Assembly (NCBI RefSeq): GCF_016595495.1
Contig: NZ_JAENIM010000034.1
Location: forward strand, 62,001-126,000
From: Persicirhabdus sediminis
GTDB lineage: Bacteria; Verrucomicrobiota; Verrucomicrobiia; Verrucomicrobiales; Akkermansiaceae
Direction: 5' to 3'
DNA: 64,000 bases
Position numbers and translations under genes: made by a program
The notes under the pieces: model-generated
The model's database searches: none
Seen by the model: the letters and a program-made list of their open reading frames with translations, nothing else
Told to the model about the DNA's origin: nothing
Shown: one piece after another, positions 28,667 to 39,243 of the stretch
How positions within the stretch are numbered: the stretch's first letter is position 1
Layout: each line of letters starts with the position of its first letter

Positions 28667-31492
28667 CTAATGATGTTGTTTCCCTGCTGTAAGTAGCTGA
28701 AGCGTAGACCTTCGCGCCATTCCTATCGCTGGAATGATCACCGCTAGTAATGATACCACCACGGCGAGGACAATACCTAACAACAGTTTAGCCCATGGAA
28801 CTACCAACTCCACAGTGATCCCGCTAAAGATATAAGCATAATGTGCCATCTTTGCACTCGTATAGCCGATATACAAACCAGCTAACAAACCTATCAAACC
28901 ACCGCTCAATCCAATGATTAATGCTTCAGCTAACACCAACCTTACCTGCTGACTCACCGGCATCCCCAATGATCGCAGTACTCCAAAGGACCATCTGCGG
29001 TTCCACACCGAGCTCATGAGCACACTAAAAAGTGCCAGTAAAACTACCTGCAAGAACCAGAGCGGAATGCGGCTCATCTTTGCTATCATCCGGCTTGCGT
29101 GGCTATTGGTTTCATCTATCACCTGCCCCAGATCTCCAACCCTGAACCACGGTCTCTCAATGTGATACTTTTTGCCCCCGCGCGGCAATCGATAATTAAA
29201 TGACGGGTAATTTATTAACTTAGCATCGATTTCTCGATTCAAGCTCATCACCCTATCAGCATAAGCTACTTCAGAAAAATCATCCGTATATTGGCCCCAC
29301 GCCACATTATAACTAGAATCGAAAGCTAATGGTTTAAATGATTCCGGCCCAACAAAAACCATCGCCATACATCGATTTCCAGCACCGTGCACGTCTCTCA
29401 TGCCACCCTTTTTAGTTAATAAATGCCACGGCGTTGTATAGATCCCTACCACCGTGAACTCCCTATCCATCGCATTTTTCGCTTTTCCGCCATCAGCTGG
29501 CGCGCCCAGCTGCAGTTGATCTCCAAGCTCCAGACCTGACTGCGCAGCGAATGACGCTGGGATCACGCAGGCGTCGCCTGCTAATAATTTCTGCGAAATA
29601 GTTTCAGCCTCACCAGTTGATAGACCGAGGTCAAACAATGGTCTTTCCCCAAGAAAAGTCCTCGCTCCGTCAACTGACAGCACTAGTACGTTAGACGCTT
29701 TAGATTTCACCATTGCGTTATTTTCAATGGTTCCAGCTAGATCGCTGCCTAGAGTAAACTGACGCATCTGCATCGGCTCGAACTTAGCAAAGTTGTCTAT
29801 CTTCGCTAGCTCATCCATTGTCTCGGCCGAGACTCCAGTTGGCGAAAAACGTAATACCAAATCAGGACATTGAGCATTAGGTAAAAATGGTTTCAGCATG
29901 CTAGCCCCCCAGGTACTAACTGCTGTGTAGGCGCCGATACAGATAGCCACCATCATCGTTAGACTGAGTACGCGCTTGAAACAGCCCTGAAATTCGCCCA
30001 GCAATAGCTCAGCGGGGAAACGTAACACTCTAGCAAATGCAGGAATCAGAATAACGGCAAACAGACGCAACAGCGTAGGAGCTAGGCACAGTGCCCCAAT
30101 CACAAAGCCAGGCAAAGCAATAGTTGTGTAGAGTATCGCTCTGATTGAGAATGTACAGTTAGGTAATAAAGGAACGACTAAAGCCAGAGAAGTACAGGCT
30201 AAAGCAATGCCCCCCTTTCTCTTGGAGAGTCTCCCCAATGGCTGTCGTGCCATGGCTGGTAATTTCAACTCTGCTAGATCTGATTTTAACAAACGAAATA
30301 TCGCCACACACGCTGCTATAGCGGATCCACCTAGACTACACACGAACGCCCAACACACCGCTGGATAGTCTATGCGCAAGCCATCAGGATAAACTAAGGG
30401 ATCGGCCCAAACTGTCAGCTGCAATAACAAGGCGCCGACAACCAAACCTAACACCCCGCCTAGCAAACCAACGATGAGGCATTCACTAATGACCAAGACC
30501 CTAATAAACCTCCGCCTAGCTCCTAGTATCATCAGTGTGAAATACTGTCCTATCCTTTTGCTTATGCCAACGCTGAGACTAACATAAATAATAATCCCTG
30601 AAACCATACAAGCCAGCGCAACCACCAAGGGCCTGAGGTCGCGCCCTCGACTCCCCGCAGCCGCCTGCTTGTCCAGCAGCGCCTGTAGGCTCGATTCATT
30701 TAGTTCGGCATAACTCTCAGTATGCAAATGACCTAACTCGGCCCTATCAACTCCACGCACAGCGAGTAAGTTTGGAGTTAGTTCGCTTTCCTCGCCCATC
30801 AAGCTTCTGGCCGTTTCTTTGACGACGTAGACGTTTCCTTTTTGACCAAACTGACGGGAAATCTCAACGATGCCCACAACGGCTATCAGCTCTCTACCAG
30901 CTGGGCCAACTAACTCAATTTCATCGCCAATCTCAACAGCCATACGGTCTGCTTGCTGCCTATCAATGACCACACCAGCAGACTGTCCCTCTTGAGAACT
31001 CAGCCAGTGCTCCTCATCTAACTGTGGCGGCGGGTTAAAATGCTCAGGATCAACGGCAAACATCACCGCTCTCAGGCTGGGACCAGTCCACGGCAGATAA
31101 TGCTGCAGCATCACTTCGTTAGCAAAGGCCATGTCCACCCCATCAATGCCTGACGCCCAGTCTAACTGGCCTTCAGACTGAGATCTTCTTGTTCCCTTCC
31201 TCGCTCGCTCTCGGCCTCCCTTAGCTTTGGCTTTAGCCTTGGCCTTAGCTGTATTGACAGGCCCACCTCTACTTTGGTAGGGGTTTTCCGCTGCTAAATA
31301 GTAATCATAAGAACCTAATAACTCAGCTGCATAGGCTGTGTTTTGCTCTTCTTTGGTATCCAAGATACCGTGCATCCACACCACCGCAGTGACTGCGATG
31401 GCTACGCCTAATACGGCGACAAGGTAGTATAGCTTATTGCTTTTTAATTCAGCCAAAGCTAACATCCACACCACTAAAAATGACTCTTTCAC
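28667..31492 (-). CDS. FtsX/MacB-type ABC permease, first of the operon
   Basis: The 941-aa permease has the same two-periplasmic-domain, ten-helix plan as the second permease and is its distant paralogue (shared NAQCPDLVLRF / GQWCPTEVVRF region and WNRRWSFGVLRSLGMPVS near the C-terminal FtsX block). Unusual is a Lys/Ala then Arg-rich stretch at about residues 81-110 (AKAKAKAKAKGGRERARKG), in the first periplasmic domain, absent from the paralogue. Its ATG overlaps the upstream ATPase stop by four bases (ATGA). Substrate unknown. Confidence 0.85.
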   Translation of the reverse strand: MKESFLVVWMLALAELKSNKLYYLVAVLGVAIAVTAVVWMHGILDTKEEQNTAYAAELLGSYDYYLAAENPYQSRGGPVNTAKAKAKAKAKGGRERARKGTRRSQSEGQLDWASGIDGVDMAFANEVMLQHYLPWTGPSLRAVMFAVDPEHFNPPPQLDEEHWLSSQEGQSAGVVIDRQQADRMAVEIGDEIELVGPAGRELIAVVGIVEISRQFGQKGNVYVVKETARSLMGEESELTPNLLAVRGVDRAELGHLHTESYAELNESSLQALLDKQAAAGSRGRDLRPLVVALACMVSGIIIYVSLSVGISKRIGQYFTLMILGARRRFIRVLVISECLIVGLLGGVLGLVVGALLLQLTVWADPLVYPDGLRIDYPAVCWAFVCSLGGSAIAACVAIFRLLKSDLAELKLPAMARQPLGRLSKRKGGIALACTSLALVVPLLPNCTFSIRAILYTTIALPGFVIGALCLAPTLLRLFAVILIPAFARVLRFPAELLLGEFQGCFKRVLSLTMMVAICIGAYTAVSTWGASMLKPFLPNAQCPDLVLRFSPTGVSAETMDELAKIDNFAKFEPMQMRQFTLGSDLAGTIENNAMVKSKASNVLVLSVDGARTFLGERPLFDLGLSTGEAETISQKLLAGDACVIPASFAAQSGLELGDQLQLGAPADGGKAKNAMDREFTVVGIYTTPWHLLTKKGGMRDVHGAGNRCMAMVFVGPESFKPLAFDSSYNVAWGQYTDDFSEVAYADRVMSLNREIDAKLINYPSFNYRLPRGGKKYHIERPWFRVGDLGQVIDETNSHASRMIAKMSRIPLWFLQVVLLALFSVLMSSVWNRRWSFGVLRSLGMPVSQQVRLVLAEALIIGLSGGLIGLLAGLYIGYTSAKMAHYAYIFSGITVELVVPWAKLLLGIVLAVVVSLLAVIIPAIGMARRSTLQLLTAGKQHH

Positions 31493-32238
31493 GACGATAA
31501 CAAACAGCTTTGATAAAAATCATTGAGGCCATCTAAATCATGCCCTTTCGGCTGGTAAACATTGTCGTTTAACTTGCCATCTATCAGCACACGAACAGAG
31601 TCGCACCAGCTCGCAGCTATCGGCTCATGAGTCACCATCACCACCGCGCATTCTACGCTAGCACACAAATCTGCTAGAACACTACACAGGCCATCTGCCG
31701 CCGCTCGGTCAAGATTACCACTCGGTTCATCAGCCAAGATAATACTTGGTTCAGTAATCAAGGCCCTAGCAATAGCAGCTCTCTGCTGCTCACCTCCACT
31801 CAGCTGATCAGGAAAATGCCCAGCTCTATCAGCTAGGCCAAGGCGCTCCAACAGTGAATCAAGCCAATCTGATGGGCATTTTTCTCCACGTAATCTCAAG
31901 GGCAGCTGGACATTTTGAGCCAGCGTCAGCATCGGTAATAAATTATACGATTGGAATATATAACCTAGCTGGTGTTGGCGGATTTTTGACAAGAGCTTCT
32001 CGTCACTCGTGCAAACATTCTTACCAGAAATAGCTACCGAACCTTTATCAGGACTGTCTATTCCTGCTGCAATGTTCAATAGCGTACTTTTACCTGAACC
32101 ACTCGGTCCCATGATCGCTACAAACTCGCCTCGCTTTACTGTTAGCGAAACCTCATGTAATACCTCAACTCGCTTAATCCCCTGTCGATAAGATTTACAA
32201 ACGTCTCTCATCTCCAGACATATCTCTTTCTCACTCAT
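31489..32238 (-). CDS. LolD/MacB-type ABC ATPase, first of the operon
   Basis: 249-aa ATPase: Walker A GPSGSGKST (about residue 43), Q-loop IFQSYNLLPMLTLAQN, signature LSGGEQQRAAIARA, Walker B ILADEPSGNLDR, H-loop MVTHEP. It begins two bases after the TonB-receptor stop and overlaps the permease start, so the five-gene unit is tightly coupled. It is a paralogue of the second ATPase. Confidence 0.92.
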   Translation of the reverse strand: MSEKEICLEMRDVCKSYRQGIKRVEVLHEVSLTVKRGEFVAIMGPSGSGKSTLLNIAAGIDSPDKGSVAISGKNVCTSDEKLLSKIRQHQLGYIFQSYNLLPMLTLAQNVQLPLRLRGEKCPSDWLDSLLERLGLADRAGHFPDQLSGGEQQRAAIARALITEPSIILADEPSGNLDRAAADGLCSVLADLCASVECAVVMVTHEPIAASWCDSVRVLIDGKLNDNVYQPKGHDLDGLNDFYQSCLLSS

Positions 32239-32240
32239 CC

Positions 32241-34358
32241 TTAAAAACTAGTTCTGATAGCTATTTCGAAATTTCTAGGGTCTCCAGGGAAGGCCTGATA
32301 GTAATGCCTATTGGACTCGATATAGCGTTCATTAAATATATTGTTTAACCTGAAAGTAAGCTCTGCCTTATCTGAGCCACCAAACTTACTCAGCGCCATA
32401 CTCATGGAAGCATCAAAAACATGTGACGCCTTCACGAAGTGATCCTCGCTGATGTACTCAGCTCTGTGCGTAGTGCTGTACTGATCTCGATAGCGATAAC
32501 TTACACCTAACAGCACATCTTGCAAATAACCCGCTGGGATGCGGTAGGACAATCGTCCGGTAAACGAGTGCGGTGGGTGTCTATCAAAGTGACTCCCCGT
32601 ACTGAGGTTTCTGTAGTCGTTATAGGCGTAGGCGGCGTACACTGATAGATCGTCACTTATCTCGCCTGTGACAGACAATTCTAACCCCTGTGAACGAACC
32701 TCGCCCTCAGTCTCGTAATAATTAGAATCAGGGATCGCCAAAGCAAATCCGCGCTGGTCAATTTGATAAACGGAACCGCTAAACCATAGTGATTCTATTG
32801 GAGAATATCTCATGCCTGCTTCGTACTGCACCGCCCTCCAAGAATCGGTTAGTTCTTCATCAACACCTGACATATAACCAAAATTTGGTGATTCAGTGAG
32901 TGATATATTGCCAAACAAAATAACTCTATCACTAGCTAGGTAGCTCAAGCCACCACGTGGGCTGAAAGAATTGGCTGTGTTGCCCAAATGACTTTTGTGA
33001 TAATCGTAGCGTATCCCAGCTAGCGCCCGCCACTTGTTCCAGCTCATGTAATCTTGGACTAAGAAACCTAACCTATCTGTTCGCGTATATTGGTAATCAT
33101 CTTCGCGCCAGCTCCAGCCTGGATCATACTCGGGCACAGAAGTGAAAAAGCTATAGCCCTTCCTCACCTTGCGGTTGAAATCAGCCTGCATTAAAACCTG
33201 ATGATCTACATTCCCACTGGAAAGCATCGCATTAGCCCGAGCGTAAATATTATTCTGCTGATAGACAGAATCTCCAGCCTGATGCTCTAATGGTTTCTGG
33301 TCATACGAGCCACCCGCATAGGCAGACGAACCCAGGTGTTCAAAGTCTAAGCTAGCGCGTGAGATGCCAGCTCCTAGCTTATACTGCCATCTATCATTAG
33401 CATCATATTCGACGTAAGCTTGCAGCGTTAGACCGTGATAACGATCCCGCATGTCCTCTGTGGATAGATTTGAATCCCAATCGAATCCAGGCAGTGGCTT
33501 CCCCTGATAGATGGGGATTCCTTGATAGCCCGGCTGGTCGAGATATTGATAACTCATCGACATGCCTAGACGCAAATCATCACGCACGGCGTAGGTGATC
33601 GAAGGGGCAAAAAAATACGATTCTCTAGCTGGATAATCACTCGCCCAGAATGATTGCCCTATATCAAAGTTGAATGGCAGACGAATGGCCAATCGATCAT
33701 CTAGCAGCGAGCGGTTGATATCACCACCTAGCTGGTATCTTTGCATGTCACTGCCAAAGTTTGTTTGCAAATGGTAATCGCTAAAGTTCTCATGCAAACG
33801 CGCTGACTTCATTACCAAGTTCACTGACCCGCCTGCGCCATAAGCTCCTAAGGTCGACCCCGCCCCACCTTGAGTAGAGCCAACTGGCCCCTTAGCGAGT
33901 TCAACACGTTCCAGCGCACTGGTATCCATAAATGTCCCCATAGGTCCAGCTAGACCTAACGATCCATCTATCGTTGCCTCGCTGCCAGACATGCCGCGAA
34001 TTGTATACTGACCTGATGTCCTATCCAGAAAGGTCTTCCCGCCCGTGTAAATCCCTGGAACTGTTCTCAGCAGATCGTGCAAATCGTGTGGGTTTGCCTC
34101 TTTGATGTAATCATCAGTTAGCACATCAATGGTCACAGGTAGTTCTTCAGGTGGTACATCTAGCAATAGTGCTGTGGAAACTGATTCGACGTGATATTTA
34201 GATAAAGGCACCGCCTCAATAACCGTCTCCTCCAGCTCACCCATGGGTTCGGCCTGCGCCAATATAAGCATCGCCCCCAGCATGCCTATCGTACACCTGC
34301 GCACGCTTATGGCTGCCAGTTTCCGCCCCCCTAAATTTATCTCTCCAACACACTTCAT
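32241..34358 (-). CDS. TonB-dependent outer-membrane receptor
   Basis: The 705-aa receptor resembles TonB-dependent siderophore-type receptors. After an N-terminal signal (start ATG 34358; Met 26 is an alternative) it has a TonB-box-like ETVIEAV, a plug domain (about 65-185; VDLL-like DLLRTVPGIYTGG, YTIRGMSGSEATIDG, VELAKGPVGSTQG) and a beta-barrel ending in Phe (NFEIAIRTSF). It takes up ligands such as iron chelates or cobalamin across the outer membrane using TonB energy. It is the first gene of an operon with two ATPase-permease pairs, an unusual partner for a TonB receptor. No Fur or riboswitch signal was clear upstream. Confidence 0.9.
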   Translation of the reverse strand: MKCVGEINLGGRKLAAISVRRCTIGMLGAMLILAQAEPMGELEETVIEAVPLSKYHVESVSTALLLDVPPEELPVTIDVLTDDYIKEANPHDLHDLLRTVPGIYTGGKTFLDRTSGQYTIRGMSGSEATIDGSLGLAGPMGTFMDTSALERVELAKGPVGSTQGGAGSTLGAYGAGGSVNLVMKSARLHENFSDYHLQTNFGSDMQRYQLGGDINRSLLDDRLAIRLPFNFDIGQSFWASDYPARESYFFAPSITYAVRDDLRLGMSMSYQYLDQPGYQGIPIYQGKPLPGFDWDSNLSTEDMRDRYHGLTLQAYVEYDANDRWQYKLGAGISRASLDFEHLGSSAYAGGSYDQKPLEHQAGDSVYQQNNIYARANAMLSSGNVDHQVLMQADFNRKVRKGYSFFTSVPEYDPGWSWREDDYQYTRTDRLGFLVQDYMSWNKWRALAGIRYDYHKSHLGNTANSFSPRGGLSYLASDRVILFGNISLTESPNFGYMSGVDEELTDSWRAVQYEAGMRYSPIESLWFSGSVYQIDQRGFALAIPDSNYYETEGEVRSQGLELSVTGEISDDLSVYAAYAYNDYRNLSTGSHFDRHPPHSFTGRLSYRIPAGYLQDVLLGVSYRYRDQYSTTHRAEYISEDHFVKASHVFDASMSMALSKFGGSDKAELTFRLNNIFNERYIESNRHYYQAFPGDPRNFEIAIRTSF

Positions 34359-34612
34359 TATTGCTAAGCCAATTAAGATTAATCAGCTATAGTCAGCCAA
34401 TAATGACATGAACACCTTTATTTCGTGATCCTAGCATATTGCGCTATACGCATGTTTAGATTTTATAAATTTCTAATTTTCCCGCTAATTCGATCGTTAT
34501 TACTAATTCGAATTTCACTGACATCTACTCACACAAGCTCATTTCACCCCATACAGCTGTAGCTACTGCCGATGCCACGCTATGCATATGCGGAAGATGT
34601 CTCGTATAAAAT
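34359..34612. other. Gene-free upstream region of the TonB-ABC operon
   Basis: About 250 AT-rich bases that must hold the operon promoter. I looked for a Fur-like palindrome and a cobalamin riboswitch and found neither convincingly. Confidence 0.4.
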
Positions 34613-34660
34613 AATGGGTGGCAGACAATAGGAAACCAGTCCTGTTATCTACCACCCATT
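34613..34660 (-). terminator. metH: Hairpin terminator after metH
   Basis: On the minus strand AATGGGTGGTAGATAACAGGA can fold on TCCTATTGTCTGCCACCCATT (three mismatched or wobble pairs), then ATTTTAT. It lies 38 bp past the metH stop. The T tract is short, so terminator strength is uncertain. Confidence 0.6.
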
Positions 34661-34697
34661 GTCAGCAGGCGCGTACGTCTACCTCTCAAAGATTACA

Positions 34698-37600
34698 CTA
34701 ACTATCAGCCAGCCATGGTCCGAGCCAGCGCTCACATTCTTCGATCTCCATGCCCTTACGAGCTGCGTAGTCTTCTAGCTGATCCCGCTGGATGTCCGTA
34801 ACCGCAAAGTAGCGGCTCTCCGGATGCGAGAAGTACAGACCACAAACAGCAGATCCAGGGTGCATAGCACAGGACTCCGTGAGCTCCACACCAGTCAGTT
34901 TCTCAGCATCTAGCAAATCAAACAATATAGGTTTCTCAGTATGATCTGGCTGGGATGGGTAACCTGGAGCTGGACGGATACCACGGTAGTTTTCATGAAT
35001 CAGCTGGTCTTTGGTTAGCTCATTCTCAGTTTCATACCCCCACTCACAGCGTGCGCGGTGATGCAGCAGCTCGGCATAGGCTTCGGCAAATCGGTCAGCT
35101 AGAGCCTTGATCATGATCGCCTTGTATGGGTCATGTTGTTTGTGCTCCACCTCATCGGCGTATTCATGAGCGCCGTGAATACCAACCACAAATCCACCTA
35201 GATAGTCAGGCAAACTATCACTACCAGCCACTCCAGCTGGAGCCACAAAATCAGCTAAGGCGTAATTAGGTTTGCCGCTGGTTTTCTTAAACTGCTGACG
35301 TAAGGTGTGGAAACGGGTTTTCTCTTCACTACGAGATTCGTCCGTCCAAACAATAATGTCATCACCGTCGCTGTTAGCTGGATAGAACCCATAAATTCCC
35401 TTTGGCTGCAGTCGTCCTTCAGAAATCAAAACCTCTAGCATCTCCTGAGCCTCCGCATACATTGTTTGCGCTTGTTCAGCCGCTTCAGGGTTTCTTGTCT
35501 TGAGGATTTTCTTCTCACTATCCCATACGCCACGCAACTCCCAAGTATGGAAAAATGGTGACCAATCGATATATGGCACTAGGTCTCTCAAAGTGATAGA
35601 GTCTTCGATACGACCACCAGTGAATGATGGTTTGGCTGCTTCATAGTTAGTCCAGTCTGGAGTAAACTTCAGCTGCTGAGCTTCAGCTAGAGAGATGAAT
35701 TCATTCTTCGAGCCGCCTTTATACTTATCGCGCAGCTTCTGGTGGCGCGCTTCGTTCTTGGCGACAAAGTCAGCATTCTGATCATCACTGATCAGAGAAG
35801 TGGCCACTGGCACTGAGCGCGAAGCATCGAGCACATGGACAATCGTTCCTGAGTAATGAGGCGAAATCTTAATCGCTGTATGAGCCGCTGAAGTCGTAGC
35901 GCCACCTATCAGAATAGGTGTCTTTATCCCTTTGCGCTCAGCTTCCTTAGCGACAAATGCCATTTCATCTAGCGATGGAGTAATCAACCCTGATAGACCG
36001 ATAATTTTGGCTTCGAAGCGCTCAGCAGCTTCGAGGATTTTATCACACGAGCACATCACGCCTAGGTCGATAACTTCAAAACCATTACAGGCTAACACCA
36101 CTCCAACAATATTTTTGCCAATGTCGTGCACATCGCCTTTCACCGTAGCCATGATCACCTTATCAGTCTTGCTTACCGTTCCAGCGGCCGCTTTCTCCTC
36201 CTCCATGAATGGAGTCAGCCAAGCGACCGAACGCTTCATCACACGAGCGGATTTCACCACCTGAGGAAGGAACATTTTACCGTCACCAAAGAGGTCTCCA
36301 ACAATGCCCATGCCGTCCATCAAAGGACCTTCGATCACATCTAGCGGACGACCTAACTTCAACCGAGCTTCTTCAGTATCCTGATCGATGAACTCGGTAA
36401 TGCCTTTCAGAATAGCGTGCTCAAGGCGCTTCTCTACACTCACTTCCCGCCAGCTGAGGTCAGCTTCTTTGGCTGCCTTAGTGATGCCGCGGAATTGCTC
36501 AGCGTAATCTAGCAGTTCGTCAGTAGCCTCAGGCGATTTGTTCAAAACCACCGCTTCAACGTGCTTGAGCATTTCAGGAGCGATTTCATCATAAACCTCT
36601 AACATGCCCGCATTCACAATGCCCATATCCATGCCTTCTTTACCAGCATAGTAGAGGAACACCGCGTGCATCGCTTCACGCACTGGGTTATTGCCACGGA
36701 AGGCAAATGAGATATTAGACACACCACCAGAAACTTTAGCTCCAGGCAGGTTCTCTTTAATCCAACGGGTCGCTTTGAAGAAATCAACCGCATAGTTGTT
36801 ATGCTCATCAATACCCGTGCCAACGGTCAAAATCGCAGGGTCAAAAATGATGTCTTCCTTCTCAAATCCTTCTTCAATGAGAATGTCGTAGGCTCGCTTA
36901 CAAATTCTAACTTTGTCTTCATAAGTAGCTGCCTGGCCGTCTTCATCAAAGGCCATCACCACAACTGCCGCACCGTAGCGCATCAGCTTGCGTGCCTCTT
37001 CACGATATGCCTCTTCGCCACCCTTAAGCGAAATTGAGTTGGCGATTGCCTTACCCTGCAAACACTGTAGTCCGGCCTCAAGGATGCTCCATTTGGATGA
37101 ATCTACCATGATAGGCACGCGGCAGATGTCTGGTTCAGATCCTATCAGGTTCAAAAACTGCACCATCATCTCCTCACCTTCAATGAGGCCGTCATCAAAA
37201 CAAATATCTATCACCTCAGCACCATTGTCCACCTGCTGACGGACGATAGCTAGCGCGTCCTCCAGCTTACCTTCTTGCACTAGGCGTTTGAACTTCGGTG
37301 AACCCGCAACGTTAGCGCGTTCACCAATCATTAGAAAATTCTTATCTGAAGTGTGGTTATAAGGTTCGAGACCAGATAGACGCAGCATTGGCTCTATCGT
37401 TGGCAACTTACGTGGCGTGATGCCATTCACCCCATCAGCAATCGCCGCAATATGCTCAGGAGTCGTTCCACAGCAGCCACCCACGATGTTCAAGAAGCCG
37501 CTCTGCGCGTAGTCCTGCATGAAGTCATGCATATGGTGAGGCTCTTGATCAAACCCGGTTTCTGATAGTGGGTTAGGCAGGCCAGCATTGGCGTAGATAG

Positions 37601-38480
37601 AAATATAACATGGCGCCACGCGTGATAGCTCTTGCGCGAACGGTCGCATCGCATCCGCTCCCAGCGCACAGTTGATACCTACAGAAAATGGTTTGGTGTG
37701 AGAAATTGAATTCCAAAAAGCCTCTACAGTCTGGCCTGATAGAGTCCGGCCAGCGTTATCCGTAATGGTCATTGAGATCATCACTGGCAGGCGGTTAGGA
37801 GTCGTCTCAAATACTTCTTCAATCGCCGCCAGCGCCGCCTTAGCATTCAGAGTATCAAAAATGGTCTCTACTAACAACAAGTCCACACCACCTTCAATCA
37901 AAGTCTCAACCTGTTGTTTGTAGGCAAACTTCAGCTGAGAGTAGCTCACTTGGCGGAAACCAGGATCATTAACATCTGGTGATAGAGACGCCGTGACCGG
38001 CATCGGGCCAATCGCTCCAGCTACATAGCGAGGGCGACCAGTTTCAGCAGCCACCTCGTCACACACCTTTCGCGCCAGCTGCGCACCAATAAAGTTCACA
38101 TCGTGGACAACCTCTTGGATAAATTCGTTATCAATCGTCTCTTGAAAATACTCCTGCCCTTTGCGCTCGCCCTCAGGAAGGTCCGGCATGAAATAATCAT
38201 TCTGTCCAATAGTCGTCGCCGAGAAGGTATTGGTCTCAATGATATCCGCCTGACCAATGGTCAAAAATCGTCGGTGAATATCCTCAATGATCTCAGGTTT
38301 AGTCAGCAATAACATTTCGTTATTGTTAACCAAATCCTTCTCGTTGTCCTTAAATCTCTCGCCACGATAATCCGCCTCAGTCGGCTTAAATCGCTGCACA
38401 TTCGTGCCCATCGCTCCGTCGAGAATCACTATTCTCTCCGCCAGCAAGGCCTTTAATTCTTCAGTACAATCAGGACGCAT
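34698..38480 (-). CDS. metH: Cobalamin-dependent methionine synthase
   Basis: MetH transfers a methyl group from 5-methyltetrahydrofolate to homocysteine through cobalamin. I start it at ATG 38480 ([27 protein letters not shown]-region), giving 1260 aa, the normal full length; a TTG at 38522 would add 14 residues. Domains: homocysteine-binding (about 1-340, zinc Cys in INCALG and [10 protein letters not shown]), pterin-binding (about 365-620, from [13 protein letters not shown]), cobalamin-binding (about 655-900, His ligand in [10 protein letters not shown] near 780) and SAM-activation domain (about 935-1250, [12 protein letters not shown]). It is monocistronic, flanked on both sides by hairpins that contain CCACCCAT. 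Confidence 0.97.
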   Translation of the reverse strand: MRPDCTEELKALLAERIVILDGAMGTNVQRFKPTEADYRGERFKDNEKDLVNNNEMLLLTKPEIIEDIHRRFLTIGQADIIETNTFSATTIGQNDYFMPDLPEGERKGQEYFQETIDNEFIQEVVHDVNFIGAQLARKVCDEVAAETGRPRYVAGAIGPMPVTASLSPDVNDPGFRQVSYSQLKFAYKQQVETLIEGGVDLLLVETIFDTLNAKAALAAIEEVFETTPNRLPVMISMTITDNAGRTLSGQTVEAFWNSISHTKPFSVGINCALGADAMRPFAQELSRVAPCYISIYANAGLPNPLSETGFDQEPHHMHDFMQDYAQSGFLNIVGGCCGTTPEHIAAIADGVNGITPRKLPTIEPMLRLSGLEPYNHTSDKNFLMIGERANVAGSPKFKRLVQEGKLEDALAIVRQQVDNGAEVIDICFDDGLIEGEEMMVQFLNLIGSEPDICRVPIMVDSSKWSILEAGLQCLQGKAIANSISLKGGEEAYREEARKLMRYGAAVVVMAFDEDGQAATYEDKVRICKRAYDILIEEGFEKEDIIFDPAILTVGTGIDEHNNYAVDFFKATRWIKENLPGAKVSGGVSNISFAFRGNNPVREAMHAVFLYYAGKEGMDMGIVNAGMLEVYDEIAPEMLKHVEAVVLNKSPEATDELLDYAEQFRGITKAAKEADLSWREVSVEKRLEHAILKGITEFIDQDTEEARLKLGRPLDVIEGPLMDGMGIVGDLFGDGKMFLPQVVKSARVMKRSVAWLTPFMEEEKAAAGTVSKTDKVIMATVKGDVHDIGKNIVGVVLACNGFEVIDLGVMCSCDKILEAAERFEAKIIGLSGLITPSLDEMAFVAKEAERKGIKTPILIGGATTSAAHTAIKISPHYSGTIVHVLDASRSVPVATSLISDDQNADFVAKNEARHQKLRDKYKGGSKNEFISLAEAQQLKFTPDWTNYEAAKPSFTGGRIEDSITLRDLVPYIDWSPFFHTWELRGVWDSEKKILKTRNPEAAEQAQTMYAEAQEMLEVLISEGRLQPKGIYGFYPANSDGDDIIVWTDESRSEEKTRFHTLRQQFKKTSGKPNYALADFVAPAGVAGSDSLPDYLGGFVVGIHGAHEYADEVEHKQHDPYKAIMIKALADRFAEAYAELLHHRARCEWGYETENELTKDQLIHENYRGIRPAPGYPSQPDHTEKPILFDLLDAEKLTGVELTESCAMHPGSAVCGLYFSHPESRYFAVTDIQRDQLEDYAARKGMEIEECERWLGPWLADS

Positions 38481-38528
38481 GCCGTCGACGTAACCGACAC
38501 AAAGCCGCTTGGCAAGCCCCAATCCAGA

Positions 38529-38563
38529 CCACCCATCAATAAATCATGATTTGTTGATGGGTG
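38529..38563. promoter_or_regulatory. Hairpin in the metH leader
   Basis: CCACCCATCAA pairs with TTGATGGGTGG (11 bp) around a 13-base loop, about 50 bp upstream of the metH ATG. There is no T run. It does not match a cobalamin, SAM or SAH riboswitch that I can recognise. A leader regulatory structure or an upstream terminator is possible. Confidence 0.4.
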
Positions 38564-38742
38564 GCTAAATTCCGTTTCATCACCCGGAATTATCATCGCA
38601 TCCGTCTATCAAGCCCCAACCGCACCACAGGCATCTTAAGTAAGCATGAATCCAAGCGCCCTAAACACCTGCTCAGCCAATGATGATTCACCTCACCCCA
38701 GACTTCACATTTCCGCTGCCATAGTCTAAGTTTCAGCCAGCT

Positions 38743-39126
38743 ATGAAAATCGAACATTTTGCCATTCAAGTTGCTGATTCAAAAGAACTCGCTATCTGGT
38801 ACGAAAAACACCTCGGCATGACCACCAAGCGCTCAGGTCCAGCTCCAGCTGATGCCCGCTTCATTGCCGACTCTAGCGGAACCGTCATGATTGAGGTTTA
38901 TAACAACCCAGCTGCCAGCACACCTAACTACTCAGAAATGCACCCCCTGCTCGTCCACCTCGCCTTTGTCTCCGAAGACGTGCAGGCAGATAAAACCAGA
39001 CTGATTGCAGCTGGCTGCACTGAGTTCAGCGACGACGTCACGCCTGACGGTGACAAGCTCGTCATGCTGCGCGACCCATGGGGCATCGCCCTGCAGCTTT
39101 GCCAACGCAAAGACCCGATGATTTAA
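38743..39126 (+). CDS. VOC-superfamily (glyoxalase/bleomycin-resistance fold) protein
   Basis: 127-aa single-domain protein with the paired beta-alpha-beta-beta-beta modules of the vicinal oxygen chelate fold: it opens MKIEHFAIQVADSKELAIWYEKHLGM and ends with MLRDPWGIALQLCQR. Metal-ligand positions seem to be His near the N-terminus and Gln near the C-terminus, but not all usual Glu ligands are evident. The reaction is unknown. It is divergent from metH and alone. Confidence 0.85.
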   Translation: MKIEHFAIQVADSKELAIWYEKHLGMTTKRSGPAPADARFIADSSGTVMIEVYNNPAASTPNYSEMHPLLVHLAFVSEDVQADKTRLIAAGCTEFSDDVTPDGDKLVMLRDPWGIALQLCQRKDPMI

Positions 39127-39139
39127 TGGGATAGTTTTC

Positions 39140-39192
39140 AGTTAGTAGTTTTCAGTGTGCAGAAAATAATGCTCTGCACACCACTACTAACT
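39140..39192. repeat. Inverted repeat after the VOC gene
   Basis: AGTTAGTAGT(TTTCA)GTGTGCAGA and TCTGCACAC(C)ACTACTAACT form long imperfect arms around a nine-base loop. It may act as a terminator or be a small decayed element. It opens the gene-free stretch 39127-39534. Confidence 0.65.
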
Positions 39193-39243
39193 TGGGTTCT
39201 GACCGCCCCATAATAAAGAATCTGCAGTCACAAAGAATCTGGC

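Noticed and set aside
34359-34612. Fur box upstream of the TonB receptor
   Set aside because: No 19-bp palindrome close to the Fur consensus was found by eye.
38481-38742. Cobalamin, SAM or SAH riboswitch upstream of metH
   Set aside because: Only a simple hairpin is visible; I find none of the conserved boxes of these riboswitches.
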